Origin: Lysobacteraceae bacterium
GTDB lineage: Bacteria; Pseudomonadota; Gammaproteobacteria; Xanthomonadales; Ahniellaceae
Length of the DNA stretch: 32,644 nt
Assembly: GCA_021299185.1 (NCBI GenBank)
Contig: JAJTHZ010000099.1
Location: forward strand, 1 to 32,644
Direction of reading: 5' to 3'
Shown here: one piece after another, positions 24,213 through 32,425 of the stretch
Layout: each line of letters starts with the position of its first letter
How positions within the stretch are numbered: the stretch's first letter is position 1
Program-made: the position numbers and the translations under genes
The notes under the pieces: generated by a model
Seen by the model: only the letters and a program-made list of their open reading frames with translations
What the model was told of the DNA's origin: nothing
Database searches by the model: none

Positions 24213-25559
24213 ATGAAGCGATGGACATGGAGGGTGGCGCTCAGCGCAGCAATCGCAGGCTTCGCGCCGGTGTCGGTGTCTGGTGCGGACTGGTCGCTCA
24301 CGTTTGCCGCGGGCCACGGCGCGGAAGTGATGCCGGCAGGCCCGCATGCGGTCCAGGACGACCAGAATGGAAACCTGCTGTTCTTCACCCGCGTTTCCGG
24401 GTTGTTGGACGACGGTGGCGGCGACGCGACCTGGATCGCACACACGGTCAATGGCGACGGCAAGGTGGTGCGACCGTCGCGACGCTATGCGCCTGCGCCG
24501 ACCAAGATCTCGGCACACCTGCGCGGCGTGCATGCCTACAACGACCATCGCGTCGCGTGGTTCGAGGTCGACACCCATCCGCCGGCCGACGTGGTGACCG
24601 TCGACGATCCCTGTGCCGGGCGCACGCTGCAGCTCGACCTGCCGCGCTCGGCGGGGGCGGTCGTGCACGCGGCGTCCGGCGACGGCGAGGGCGGCCTGCT
24701 GCTGCTGCGGGTTCGGGCCGGCGATCCGATGCCGCGGCTCGAACGCCATGTGCCCGTCGCCGGCGCGCTGCAACTGGCCTGGGCGACGCCGATGGCGTCC
24801 TGTGCGCCGGGCACGCAGCGGTTCCGGGTGCTGGGTGCCACGCTCGACATTGCGCGCGACTCGCCCGCGTTCTCGCGGCTGCATGTGTTCGGCTTCTGCG
24901 ACGCGCGCCCGTTGCCCGGCGATACCGTGATCCTCGGCGTCGACCACGGCAGCGGTGCGGTGCTCGAACAGCAGCGTTTCGATGCGTCCTGGGCCGCGAG
25001 CGGCGCCGAGCCGCTGGCGGCGATCGGTGATGGCGCGTGGCTCGGGCAGCGCGTCGCCGCGGACTGCAGGCGCGACCTCGTCGTCCTCGATGCGCAGTTC
25101 GGGGAGTCCGCGCTGTCGTTCGACTCCTACGCGGCCCGCGCCACGGTCTGGCGCGTGCCGGGCGGGGCGCTGCTGGGCGCGCGGCTGCCGCAGCAGTCGG
25201 GTCGCTTCGTCCTGGGGCGGCTGCAGTGCGACACCGGCGGGCCGTTCAGGCTGTTCTCCACGCGCGACTATCCTGCCGTGGCGTCGATTGATCCCGCGCA
25301 ACTGACATGGACCGCCGACCTCGCCGACCGCCGCGTCGCGGCTTTCGTATCGAAGTCCGACAAGGCAGGCGAGTCTGAGGCGACGATGCTCGGTTTCGCG
25401 GCCACCGGCGCGGTGTCGTGGACGCGCAGCCTGCCTACGATCGACCCCGGGCGGCCCGTGCTCGGACTCGAACCCTGGTCGCGCACCTTCGTCCTGGCGG
25501 CAGGCACCCTCAACATGCGATTCGGCAGCGAGACCGTCGTGATCGGGCATCGGCCCTGA
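24213..25559 (+). CDS. Secreted protein of unknown function
   Basis: 448 residues, not recognised. ATG at 24213 has an AGGAG ribosome binding site 7 bp upstream and opens a signal peptide (MKRWTWRVALSAAIAGFAPV, cleaved near SVSG/AD). The mature part alternates short hydrophobic strands with Asp/Gly turns, for example NGNLLFFTRVSGLLDDGGGD, GEGGLLLLRVRAGD and GDTVILGVDHGSGAVLEQQ. This pattern fits a beta-propeller or other all-beta fold of the kind found in secreted proteins that track DNGNL-type repeats. About six cysteines could form disulfides. No catalytic motif or C-terminal anchor is visible. It is the only gene between the two copies of the phzF direct repeat, so it may have arrived by the event that made them. 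Confidence 0.78.
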   Translation: MKRWTWRVALSAAIAGFAPVSVSGADWSLTFAAGHGAEVMPAGPHAVQDDQNGNLLFFTRVSGLLDDGGGDATWIAHTVNGDGKVVRPSRRYAPAPTKISAHLRGVHAYNDHRVAWFEVDTHPPADVVTVDDPCAGRTLQLDLPRSAGAVVHAASGDGEGGLLLLRVRAGDPMPRLERHVPVAGALQLAWATPMASCAPGTQRFRVLGATLDIARDSPAFSRLHVFGFCDARPLPGDTVILGVDHGSGAVLEQQRFDASWAASGAEPLAAIGDGAWLGQRVAADCRRDLVVLDAQFGESALSFDSYAARATVWRVPGGALLGARLPQQSGRFVLGRLQCDTGGPFRLFSTRDYPAVASIDPAQLTWTADLADRRVAAFVSKSDKAGESEATMLGFAATGAVSWTRSLPTIDPGRPVLGLEPWSRTFVLAAGTLNMRFGSETVVIGHRP

Positions 25560-25629
25560 CGCAGGAAGTCGGCATCGGCCGGCGCCGCTGGCGTGCAGCG
25601 GGCTGCTGGGTCGTCGCCGTATCGCACGG

Positions 25630-26517
25630 TCAGCCGGTATCAGGCCACGCCAGCCGCCCGTCCACCACCACGTGCGAGCGGCCGCCGACCCACACCGTGC
25701 CGTCGGCGTCGATCGCCACGTCGAGTCGCGCGTCGTGGCCGATCTCGCGGCCCTGGCTGACGGTGTAGCCGCGCGACAGCGGGCCGTTTGGTTCCAATTC
25801 GCGCAGCCAGGAGGCGATCAGGCCATTGGCGGCGCCGGATGCCGGGTCTTCGTCGATACCGACGCCGCACGGGAAGGCGCGCACCACTAGCGCGGGGGCA
25901 TCGCCCGGCTGGCGGGCGAAGGCGGTGAGGCCGAGGCTGTCGGTGGCGCGCGCTAGTGCGGCGATCGCCGCATGCGGGGCGCGCCAGGCGCGCAGCGCCG
26001 CCGGATCGGCGAACTCCACCACCCACCAGCGGCGGCCGCCTTCCACCAGCGCGGTGGGCGAAGGGCCGGTGGCGATGCCGTCGAGGATGAAGGCGAGGCT
26101 GGCGTCCAGGTCGGGCGCGCGACGCAGGCAGCGCGCCGCGGGAGACTGCACGGCGATCCGCCATTCGCCGGCCGGGCCCTCGACGCGCAGCGGCAGCAGT
26201 CCGGCGCCGCACTCCTGCACCAGACGACCCTGCGGCGCCATCGCGGCACCGGTGCTCAGCGCGGCATGCGCGGTGCCGACGCTGGGATGGCCGGCGAAGG
26301 GAATCTCGCGCACCGGGGTGTAGATGCGCACGCGGTAATCGGCGCCGGCCACCGTCGGCGGCAGCACGAAGGTGGTCTCGACCAGGTCCAGCCAGCGCGC
26401 GAGCGACTGCAACCGGCGATCGGACCAGCCGTCGGCGCCCAGCACCACGCCCAGCGGGTTGCCGCCGCCGGCGCGCTCGGTGAACACATCGAGTTGCAGG
26501 AACCGGACGTCGCGCAT
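25630..26517 (-). CDS. PhzF-family isomerase/epimerase-like protein
   Basis: 295 residues, full length for the family, with the two-lobed diaminopimelate-epimerase fold. Typical motifs are the N-terminal FLQLDVFTERAGGGNPLGVV, the likely catalytic Glu47 in LVETTFVLPP, GHPSVGTAHA (76-85) and DEDPASGAANGL in the second lobe. PhzF itself isomerises a phenazine precursor; most family members, including this one with no phenazine genes near it, have unknown substrates. Its 3' 343 bp recurs at 23349-23691. It is divergent from the GNAT gene, with 59 bp between the starts. Confidence 0.92.
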   Translation of the reverse strand: MRDVRFLQLDVFTERAGGGNPLGVVLGADGWSDRRLQSLARWLDLVETTFVLPPTVAGADYRVRIYTPVREIPFAGHPSVGTAHAALSTGAAMAPQGRLVQECGAGLLPLRVEGPAGEWRIAVQSPAARCLRRAPDLDASLAFILDGIATGPSPTALVEGGRRWWVVEFADPAALRAWRAPHAAIAALARATDSLGLTAFARQPGDAPALVVRAFPCGVGIDEDPASGAANGLIASWLRELEPNGPLSRGYTVSQGREIGHDARLDVAIDADGTVWVGGRSHVVVDGRLAWPDTG

Positions 26518-26576
26518 CGCGCGAGCCTAGCCGATCCACCGCTGGCGCGACACCGCGCGCGTGCGACAATCGCCGC

Positions 26577-27137
26577 GTGCACGAGGCCGTCGACATCCTG
26601 CAGACGCCGCGCCTGTTGCTGCGCCGCTTCCGCGACGAGCCGGCCGACTTCGAGCACTACGCGGGCCTGTATGCGGACCCGGACGTGGCGCGGCACGTCG
26701 GCGGCGTGCAGAGCCGCGAGCAGGCGGCGCAGACCTACGACGAGCGCATCCTGCGCTACTACGACGCCAACCCGGGCCTCGGCATCTGGGCCACCTTCGA
26801 GCGCGAGGGGGGCGCCTTCGTAGGCCTGCACTTGTTGAACCACATCCGCGGCGATACCTTGCTGCAAGTGGGCTACAGCCTGCGTCGCGCGGCCTGGGGT
26901 CGCGGCTACGCCACCGAGATGGCGCGCGCAGTGATGCGGTACGGCTTCCGCACGCTGGGGCTGCCGATCGTCCACGCCATCGTGAACCTCGACAACGGGG
27001 CCTCGATGAAGGTGCTGCACAAGCTCGGCATGCGGCGCGAAGGCGAGCGCGCGTTCGCAGCCTACGGCCCGCGGCCGCTGGCCTGGTTCGAGTGCCTGCC
27101 AAACGAATTCCGCGATGGCGACGGCGACAGCGACTGA
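26577..27137 (+). CDS. GNAT-family N-acetyltransferase (RimJ/RimL-like)
   Basis: 186 residues, GTG start. The opening LQTPRLLLRRFRDEPADFEHYAGLY is the standard Acetyltransf_3 start (TxRLxLR). The acetyl-CoA loop is in AWGRGYATEMARAVMRYGF (RGxA/G pattern) and the late motif is VNLDNGASMKVLHKLGMRREGE, where N..S..V..KLGF/M is diagnostic. It transfers an acetyl group from acetyl-CoA to an amine, perhaps a protein N-terminus or a small molecule; the acceptor is unknown. GTG at 26577 is the first start after the divergent phzF start, and the family N-terminus begins within ten residues of it. Its stop lies 36 bp from the stop of convergent nei. Confidence 0.9.
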   Translation: MHEAVDILQTPRLLLRRFRDEPADFEHYAGLYADPDVARHVGGVQSREQAAQTYDERILRYYDANPGLGIWATFEREGGAFVGLHLLNHIRGDTLLQVGYSLRRAAWGRGYATEMARAVMRYGFRTLGLPIVHAIVNLDNGASMKVLHKLGMRREGERAFAAYGPRPLAWFECLPNEFRDGDGDSD

Positions 27138-27173
27138 ACAGTTCGAGCATCGAGCGGCCTCAGCCCTCAGCCC

Positions 27174-27992
27174 TCAAACCTGGCACCCCGGACAGGCATA
27201 CAGGCGGCGCCCGCCAGTCTCCGAGCGCTCGATGAGCTCGCCGCAGGTCCAGCAGGGCAGGCCGTCGCGGTCGAACACGTGGAAGCGCCGGGTCTCGAAC
27301 GACAGCCCTTCGGCTTTCAGTTGCTGCGCTCGCTGCCAGTCGTTGGTGACGCCGGCGCGTTTCCACGCCTGACGCCCGACGGCGACGATCGCCTCCGCCA
27401 GCGCAGTGCGTTCGCGGTCGTCGAGGTCCTTCGGGCGACGATCGGCGCGGATGCCGGCGACGAACAGCATCTCGCTGCGCAGGTAGTTGCCGATGCCGGC
27501 CACGAAGGCCTGGTCGAGCAGCACGGCGGCCAGCGTGCGACCGGCGAAGCGGCGGTCGGCAAGTCGCGCTTCCACCACCGCTGGCGTGGTGGCCTCGTCG
27601 AGCAGGTCGGGTCCCAGTTTCGCCAGGAACGGGTGCGCCGCCATCCCGCGCGCATCCAGCACCGCGATGTCCGACGCGCTGTAGAGCAGAATGGCGTCGG
27701 TATCGGTCTCGATCGAGAGCCGCAGTTCGCGGTTGATGCGCGGGCGCTCGCCCGCTCGCGCCACCATCCAGCGGCCGTAGAGCTGGTTGTGGCTGTAGAT
27801 CGTCAGCCCGCCCTCGAAGGAGGTCAGCAGCGCCTTGCCGCGCGGACGGATGCGCAGCACGCGTTGGCCGGACAGCTTGGCGCCGAAGCGGCGCAGCAGG
27901 GGCAGGCCGAACGCGACCTTGAGTGCGACGTCACCCTCGACCGCGCGTGCGAGGCGATCGGCGGCGCGGCGGATCTCGGGGCCCTCTGGCAT
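27174..27992 (-). CDS. nei: Endonuclease VIII (Nei), Fpg/Nei DNA glycosylase
   Basis: 272 residues (E. coli Nei has 263). The N-terminus MPEGPEIRRAADRLA has the catalytic Pro and Glu right after Met, as in E. coli Nei. RGKALLTSFEGGLTIYSHNQLYGRW carries the conserved lysine. The helix-two-turn-helix segment is LLDQAFVAGIGNYLRSEML. A C-terminal zinc finger of four cysteines (CWTC ... CPGC) ends the protein. It removes oxidised pyrimidines from DNA and nicks the abasic site, in base-excision repair. ATG at 27992 is fixed by the required Pro-Glu N-terminus even though the frame is open further upstream. It is divergent from the metalloprotease gene. Confidence 0.95.
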   Translation of the reverse strand: MPEGPEIRRAADRLARAVEGDVALKVAFGLPLLRRFGAKLSGQRVLRIRPRGKALLTSFEGGLTIYSHNQLYGRWMVARAGERPRINRELRLSIETDTDAILLYSASDIAVLDARGMAAHPFLAKLGPDLLDEATTPAVVEARLADRRFAGRTLAAVLLDQAFVAGIGNYLRSEMLFVAGIRADRRPKDLDDRERTALAEAIVAVGRQAWKRAGVTNDWQRAQQLKAEGLSFETRRFHVFDRDGLPCWTCGELIERSETGGRRLYACPGCQV

Positions 27993-28135
27993 GGTGGCAG
28001 ATTCGGGGATCGGCGGTACACCGGGCGTGAAGCGGCGCCACCCGTCGCGCGGCCGCTGCCGGAAGTCGGGGCCGCCGCCGACCAGGGTGGCGGGTTGTGG
28101 ATACTCCGTCGGCTTCGGGATCGGGGATCGGAACC

Positions 28136-31100
28136 ATGGGTCGGACCTTGCGCCGCTTGGGCGCCATCGCGGTGTTGTGGGCGGCGGTCGGTGGCCCGGC
28201 CATGGCCCAGGCGGACCCGGCGCGGGCGCAGGCCGATGCCGCGCTGCGGGCCTTCGACGCGTGGGCCCGGCAGTGGACCCCGGGGCGGGCGGATGCGGCC
28301 GCATTGGCCGAGGGCGTGCGCCTCGCCACCCAGCGCCGCGAGGCGATGAAGTTCCTGATCGCGGACGATCCCGCGGCGGCGATCGCGGCCGCCGTGCCGT
28401 ACGCGGTGCGGCGCACCCTGCCGTCCGACATCACCGCCCTGCTCGAGGAGCGCGTCGACGGCGAGGGCCTGCTCACCGTGCGGGTCACGATGTACCACGA
28501 CCATCCGCCAGGGCACGCGCACGAGGAAGGCGACTTCCACCGCGCCGTGCATACGCCGGTCGTGGTGATGGGCGATCGCCGCTGGTTCGCCTTCCCGCAC
28601 GGACGGCGGGTCGGCGTGCGCAGCCTGCGCCCGCTGCCGGTGCACGGCGTGGCGATCGACGATGACCTCGCGTTCTCCGAACTGCCGTTCCGCGCGGTCG
28701 AAGCGGGCGAGACACCGGCCGGCGCGCTGCCGGCCACCACGCGTTCCTGTGGCGCCGATGCGCGCCAGCCCAACGACCGACGCGTCGCGCTCAGCGGGCG
28801 CCAGTTGCTGGTGGTGTGCGACCCGGACGAACTGGAGGCGCTGTCCCAGTACTGGGGCGTGATCGAGCGCGAGGGCCGCGACGGTCGCTATGTGGCGCCG
28901 CTGGCCGAGACCCTCTCGACCTGGACCACCGGGCCGAAGACCTTCCTCTACATCCGCGCGCGTTTCGCCGACCAGCCTGAAACCGCGCTGCCCAGCCTGC
29001 AGACCGTCACCAACACGGTCAACAGCATGCGCGACCACATGCGCGCGTTCTCCTACGCCCGACTGCCCGACATCACGGGCACCTACACCGACGTGGTGCA
29101 GCTGCCGAAGACGGCGGCCGAGTACAACGGCAACGACCTGCCGATCCTGGGCGACGCGGCGAACGCGGCGCTTGCGCTCAACCCGGCCTGGAACCGCGCC
29201 AACTACAGCTTCTATGCGGTGCGCTTCGTCGGCGGCCCCGGCAGTTACGCCGGCCGCGCCTACGTCGGCGCGACCGGGATCTGGATGAAGAGCGACGACG
29301 GTGGCGTCGCCGCGCACGAGTTGGGACACAACCTCGGCCTGCTGCATTCGAACTTCTGGACCCCGGCTGCCGGTGTCGCGGATGCGGCGGGCGCCGGCAG
29401 CAATTCGGAGTACGGCAACGGTTACGACCGGTTGGGCAGCGGCGGCGGCCTGCGGGCGCACTTCACCGCCAGTTTCAAGGAGCGGCTGACCTGGCTGCTC
29501 GATCCGCAGTTCTCGCGCTTGTGGGGCAGCGGGACCTTCCGCGTGTTTTCGCACGACGTCACGCCGCCGCTGGCGGGCCCCGCGGCGCTGGTGTTCGGCC
29601 GCGAACGGCTGTGGATGCCGAGCCTCGATTCGACGCAGGCGCTGCCGAGCCCCGTGCCCGCGCTGCAGCGCGGGCTGTACTGGTTCGAGCACCGCGCGCA
29701 GTACACCGACTTCGACCGCGCGCTGCACGTCAACCTGCAGGGCTCGGCCAACCACCTGCTCGACCTGACGCCGCGCAGTCGCAACAACAAGGCCGATGGC
29801 GGGCTGCTGGTCGGGCGCACGCTGAGCGACCGCGGATTGGGTCTGCACGTGACGCCGATCGCCAAGTCGGGCACCTCGCCCGCGGCGTTCGACGTGGTGG
29901 TCCACAGCGGTGGATTCGCCGGCAATCGCGCGCCGACCGTGGGCCTGTCGGCCAACGTGTCCAGCGTGCCGGTGGGCGGCAGCGTCAGCTTCACCGCCAG
30001 CGGGACCGATCCCGACGGCGACCCGCTCGCCTGGTCCTGGGACTGGGGCGACGGCAGTTTCGGCGGCAGCAACAGCGCGAGCGCATCGCGCACCTTCGGC
30101 ACCGCCGGCCATCACCGCGTGCGGGCGATGGCCAGCGACATGAAGGGCGGTCGCGCCAGCGCCGCGCTGCTGGTGACGGTCGGCAGTCCGACCACGCTGC
30201 GCGCCAGCGGGCGCGTGCTGGCCGGCGGCCAGCCGGTCGAGGGCGTGCTGGTCAGCAACGGCCAGACCGGCAACAACTTCCGCGGCGGCTACACCGATTC
30301 GAACGGCCAGTACGTGGTGGCGGGTCTGGCGGCGAACGCCGCGCTCACGCTGACGGCGGCCGAACCGGGCTGGGCGATCACGCCGGCCTTCAGCAACCCG
30401 CAGACGCCGACCGCCGATCTCGCGGGGCTCGATTTCGCGGCCACGCCGCTGCCGGTGGTGAGCATCGTCGCCACCGACGCCTCGGCCGCAGAGAACGCGA
30501 GCGACCCGATCACCTTCCGCGTGAGTCGAAGCGGCCAGACCACCGCGATGCTGCGCGTGTGGTTCGATCGCAGCGGCACGGCGTTCTCGTCTGGCACCAG
30601 TGGGGACTACACGTTCTCGACTGCCGCCAATCGTTACGTCGAGATCCCCGCCGGCGCGGCCTTCGTCGACCTGGTCGCGACCCCGGTCGCGGACACCATC
30701 GTCGAACCGGGCGAAACCGTTGTCGTGGACCTCGTCGACGGCGTGGACTACGAACTCGCCTGGCCGGCGCGCGCGCAGGGCCTGATCGCCGGCAGCGCCG
30801 GTCCCGCCAACGACGCGTTCGCCAGCGCGATCGCGCTGGCGGGCGCCACGGCGAGCACCACCGGCAGCAACGTCAACGCGACGCTGGAGTTCCTGGAACC
30901 GCCGCACAACGGTCGCGCGCCCAGCGGTTCGTCCGTCTGGTGGCGCTGGACGGCGCCGGCATCCGGGCCGGTGGTGGTCGATACCGTCGGCAGCGCGGCC
31001 GACACCCTGCTCGCGGTGTACACCGGCGGCAGCGTGGCGGAACTGGCGCCGGTGGCGGCCAACAACAACGCCGCGGCGGGCACCATCACCTCGCGCGTCA

Positions 31101-31246
31101 CGTTCACCGCGCAGGCCGGCGTGACCTACCGCATTGCCGTGGCCGCGCCGTCGGCGAGCGGCGGCACGGGCAACCTGAGCGTCAACCTCGCGCTCGACCT
31201 GAGCGATGCCGATTTGCTGCTGCGGAATGGGTTTGAGGCGAATTGA
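28136..31246 (+). CDS. Secreted zinc metalloprotease (M11/gametolysin-like) with PKD, carboxypeptidase-regulatory-like and Calx-beta-like modules
   Basis: 1036 residues. A signal peptide (about 1-25, GAIAVLWAAVGGPAMA) follows ATG 28136. Residues 27-280 are an unassigned N-terminal region, perhaps a propeptide. The catalytic motif HELGHNLGLLH lies at 394-404, followed by EYGNGYDRLG; the place of the metzincin Met-turn is occupied by Leu433. Next come a PKD domain (about 598-683: GTDPDGDPLAWSWDWGDGS), a carboxypeptidase-regulatory-like domain (about 685-770), a Calx-beta-like domain (about 773-880: VSIVATDASAAENASDPITF) and a beta-rich domain (about 889-1020: NDAFASAIALAG ... SSVWWRWTAP). The last residues are DADLLLRNGFEAN. 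It probably acts outside the cell on proteins. It is a single gene, divergent from nei. Confidence 0.88.
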   Translation: MGRTLRRLGAIAVLWAAVGGPAMAQADPARAQADAALRAFDAWARQWTPGRADAAALAEGVRLATQRREAMKFLIADDPAAAIAAAVPYAVRRTLPSDITALLEERVDGEGLLTVRVTMYHDHPPGHAHEEGDFHRAVHTPVVVMGDRRWFAFPHGRRVGVRSLRPLPVHGVAIDDDLAFSELPFRAVEAGETPAGALPATTRSCGADARQPNDRRVALSGRQLLVVCDPDELEALSQYWGVIEREGRDGRYVAPLAETLSTWTTGPKTFLYIRARFADQPETALPSLQTVTNTVNSMRDHMRAFSYARLPDITGTYTDVVQLPKTAAEYNGNDLPILGDAANAALALNPAWNRANYSFYAVRFVGGPGSYAGRAYVGATGIWMKSDDGGVAAHELGHNLGLLHSNFWTPAAGVADAAGAGSNSEYGNGYDRLGSGGGLRAHFTASFKERLTWLLDPQFSRLWGSGTFRVFSHDVTPPLAGPAALVFGRERLWMPSLDSTQALPSPVPALQRGLYWFEHRAQYTDFDRALHVNLQGSANHLLDLTPRSRNNKADGGLLVGRTLSDRGLGLHVTPIAKSGTSPAAFDVVVHSGGFAGNRAPTVGLSANVSSVPVGGSVSFTASGTDPDGDPLAWSWDWGDGSFGGSNSASASRTFGTAGHHRVRAMASDMKGGRASAALLVTVGSPTTLRASGRVLAGGQPVEGVLVSNGQTGNNFRGGYTDSNGQYVVAGLAANAALTLTAAEPGWAITPAFSNPQTPTADLAGLDFAATPLPVVSIVATDASAAENASDPITFRVSRSGQTTAMLRVWFDRSGTAFSSGTSGDYTFSTAANRYVEIPAGAAFVDLVATPVADTIVEPGETVVVDLVDGVDYELAWPARAQGLIAGSAGPANDAFASAIALAGATASTTGSNVNATLEFLEPPHNGRAPSGSSVWWRWTAPASGPVVVDTVGSAADTLLAVYTGGSVAELAPVAANNNAAAGTITSRVTFTAQAGVTYRIAVAAPSASGGTGNLSVNLALDLSDADLLLRNGFEAN

Positions 31247-31290
31247 GCGCGTGGGTGCTTGGGTGGGTTCGGGTGTTGGGGGCGGAGCGA

Positions 31291-31451
31291 GGGCCCAGGG
31301 CCCAGGGTATAGGGCCCAGGGTATAGGGCCCAGGGCCCAGGGGTGGGCAGGGTGCGTGGTCGCGGCGCGATGGGCGGGCGTGACTGACAGGCTGCGCCAC
31401 ACTGCCCCCGCTATTCCTTCGGCTGGGCCCTGTACCCTGGGCCCCGGGCCC
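31291..31451. repeat. GGGCCCAGGGTATA tandem patch with a downstream inverted copy
   Basis: 31291-31340 contains tandem GGGCCCAGG units, including two copies of CCCAGGGTATAGGG. The reverse-complement form GGGCCCTGTACCCTGGGCCC lies at 31425-31444, so an 80-90 bp loop with a GC-rich stem can form just downstream of the protease gene stop. The stretch 31247-31516 holds no gene. It might end transcription of both convergent genes, though there is no T-run. Confidence 0.7.
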
Positions 31452-31516
31452 TCTTCGGGCTCAAGCGCCCACCCCGACGCAGCGATCCCGCCGCCCCACG
31501 CGGACCCGGCCCCCGC

Positions 31517-32425
31517 TCAATCCCCCCGATCCACCCCGATCCGCGTCCAGAACGCGCCGCAGGCCTCGAGCACGGCTGCGGGCGCCTCGACCTGTGGCCA
31601 GTGGCCGATGCCTGGCAGTTCGACCACGTCCGGGATCGGCATCAGTTCGCGGTAGCGCGCGACCATCGAGGCGCCCGAGACCGGATCGGCCGTGCCGTCG
31701 ACCAGTCGCAGCGGCACGCGCGTGGCCTGCATCGCGCCGACCCAGGTCGCGCGCATGCGGCGACGCTCGGCGATGTAGGCCAGCAGGCGCGGGGCGAGCC
31801 GGTGCCCTTCATCGTGCGACACCAGCGCCCAGGCATCGGCCAGCCACTCGGCCGTCGGCGGCGTGCGCGGGCCGAACACGGCCGCGATGCTGCGCTCGAA
31901 GCGCGCTTGATCGAGCAGGTTCACCAGCAGGGGACCCAGCGGCGAGGCGAGCAGGCGCTGGATCGGCCGCGGTCGATGCGCTTCCGGGAACAGCCCGCCG
32001 TTGAGGAACACGATCGAGCCGATCCGCAGTCCGTCTTCGCCGAGGAACTGGCGATGCTCGTGGCGCGCCAGCAGTTCCTGCGCGACGCTGTCGCCGAGGT
32101 CGTGCGCCAGCACGTGCACGCGCGTGATTTCGCGTTCGCGCAGCACGGCATCGACCAGGTCGGCCTGTTCAACGACGCGGTAGTCGTGCCGCCGGGGCTT
32201 GCTGCTGAACCCGAAGCCCAGCAGGTCGGGCGCGAGCAGGTGGAAGCGCTCGCCGAGTGTGTCCCACAACGGCGCGAAGTCGTAGCCGGCGGTGGGGAAG
32301 CCGTGCAGCAGCAGCAGGGGCGGGCGCGTGACGTCGCCGGCTTCGCGCAGGAACACGCGGTGCGCGCCGAAGAGGTAATGCAGGCCGAGGGCGCGCCAGC
32401 GGCGCAGCGCGTCGGACCCGTTCAT
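31517..32425 (-). CDS. MEST-like alpha/beta hydrolase with an aspartate nucleophile
   Basis: 302 residues. The oxyanion-hole motif is HGFPTAGYDF (41-50) and the nucleophile elbow is AHDLGDSVAQELL. There Asp109 takes the nucleophile place as in epoxide hydrolases and haloalkane dehalogenases, with Asp247 (DGTADPVSG) and His275 (GIGHWPQ) completing a possible triad. The pattern PDLLGFGFSSKPR, HDLGDSVAQELL, FLNGGLFPEAHRP and VFGP follows human MEST/PEG1 as I recall it (FGFSDKP, SHDYGDIVAQELL, NGGIFPETHRP). No signal peptide, so cytoplasmic. The substrate is unknown. It starts with an ATGA overlap with the pbpC stop, so it is coupled to that gene. Confidence 0.88.
   Translation of the reverse strand: MNGSDALRRWRALGLHYLFGAHRVFLREAGDVTRPPLLLLHGFPTAGYDFAPLWDTLGERFHLLAPDLLGFGFSSKPRRHDYRVVEQADLVDAVLREREITRVHVLAHDLGDSVAQELLARHEHRQFLGEDGLRIGSIVFLNGGLFPEAHRPRPIQRLLASPLGPLLVNLLDQARFERSIAAVFGPRTPPTAEWLADAWALVSHDEGHRLAPRLLAYIAERRRMRATWVGAMQATRVPLRLVDGTADPVSGASMVARYRELMPIPDVVELPGIGHWPQVEAPAAVLEACGAFWTRIGVDRGD

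Noticed and set aside
24016-24216. 66-codon leader frame ending in an ATGA overlap with the secreted-protein start
   Set aside because: The overlap and a GAGG site are suggestive, but the peptide is Arg/Cys-rich, third-position GC is lower than in real genes here, and no family is recognisable.
27824-31402. Minus-strand open frame of 1192 codons opposite the metalloprotease
   Set aside because: A shadow of GC-rich coding on the plus strand: the plus frame has signal peptide, HExxH motif and domains, while this one is Arg/Gly/Ala-rich without motifs.
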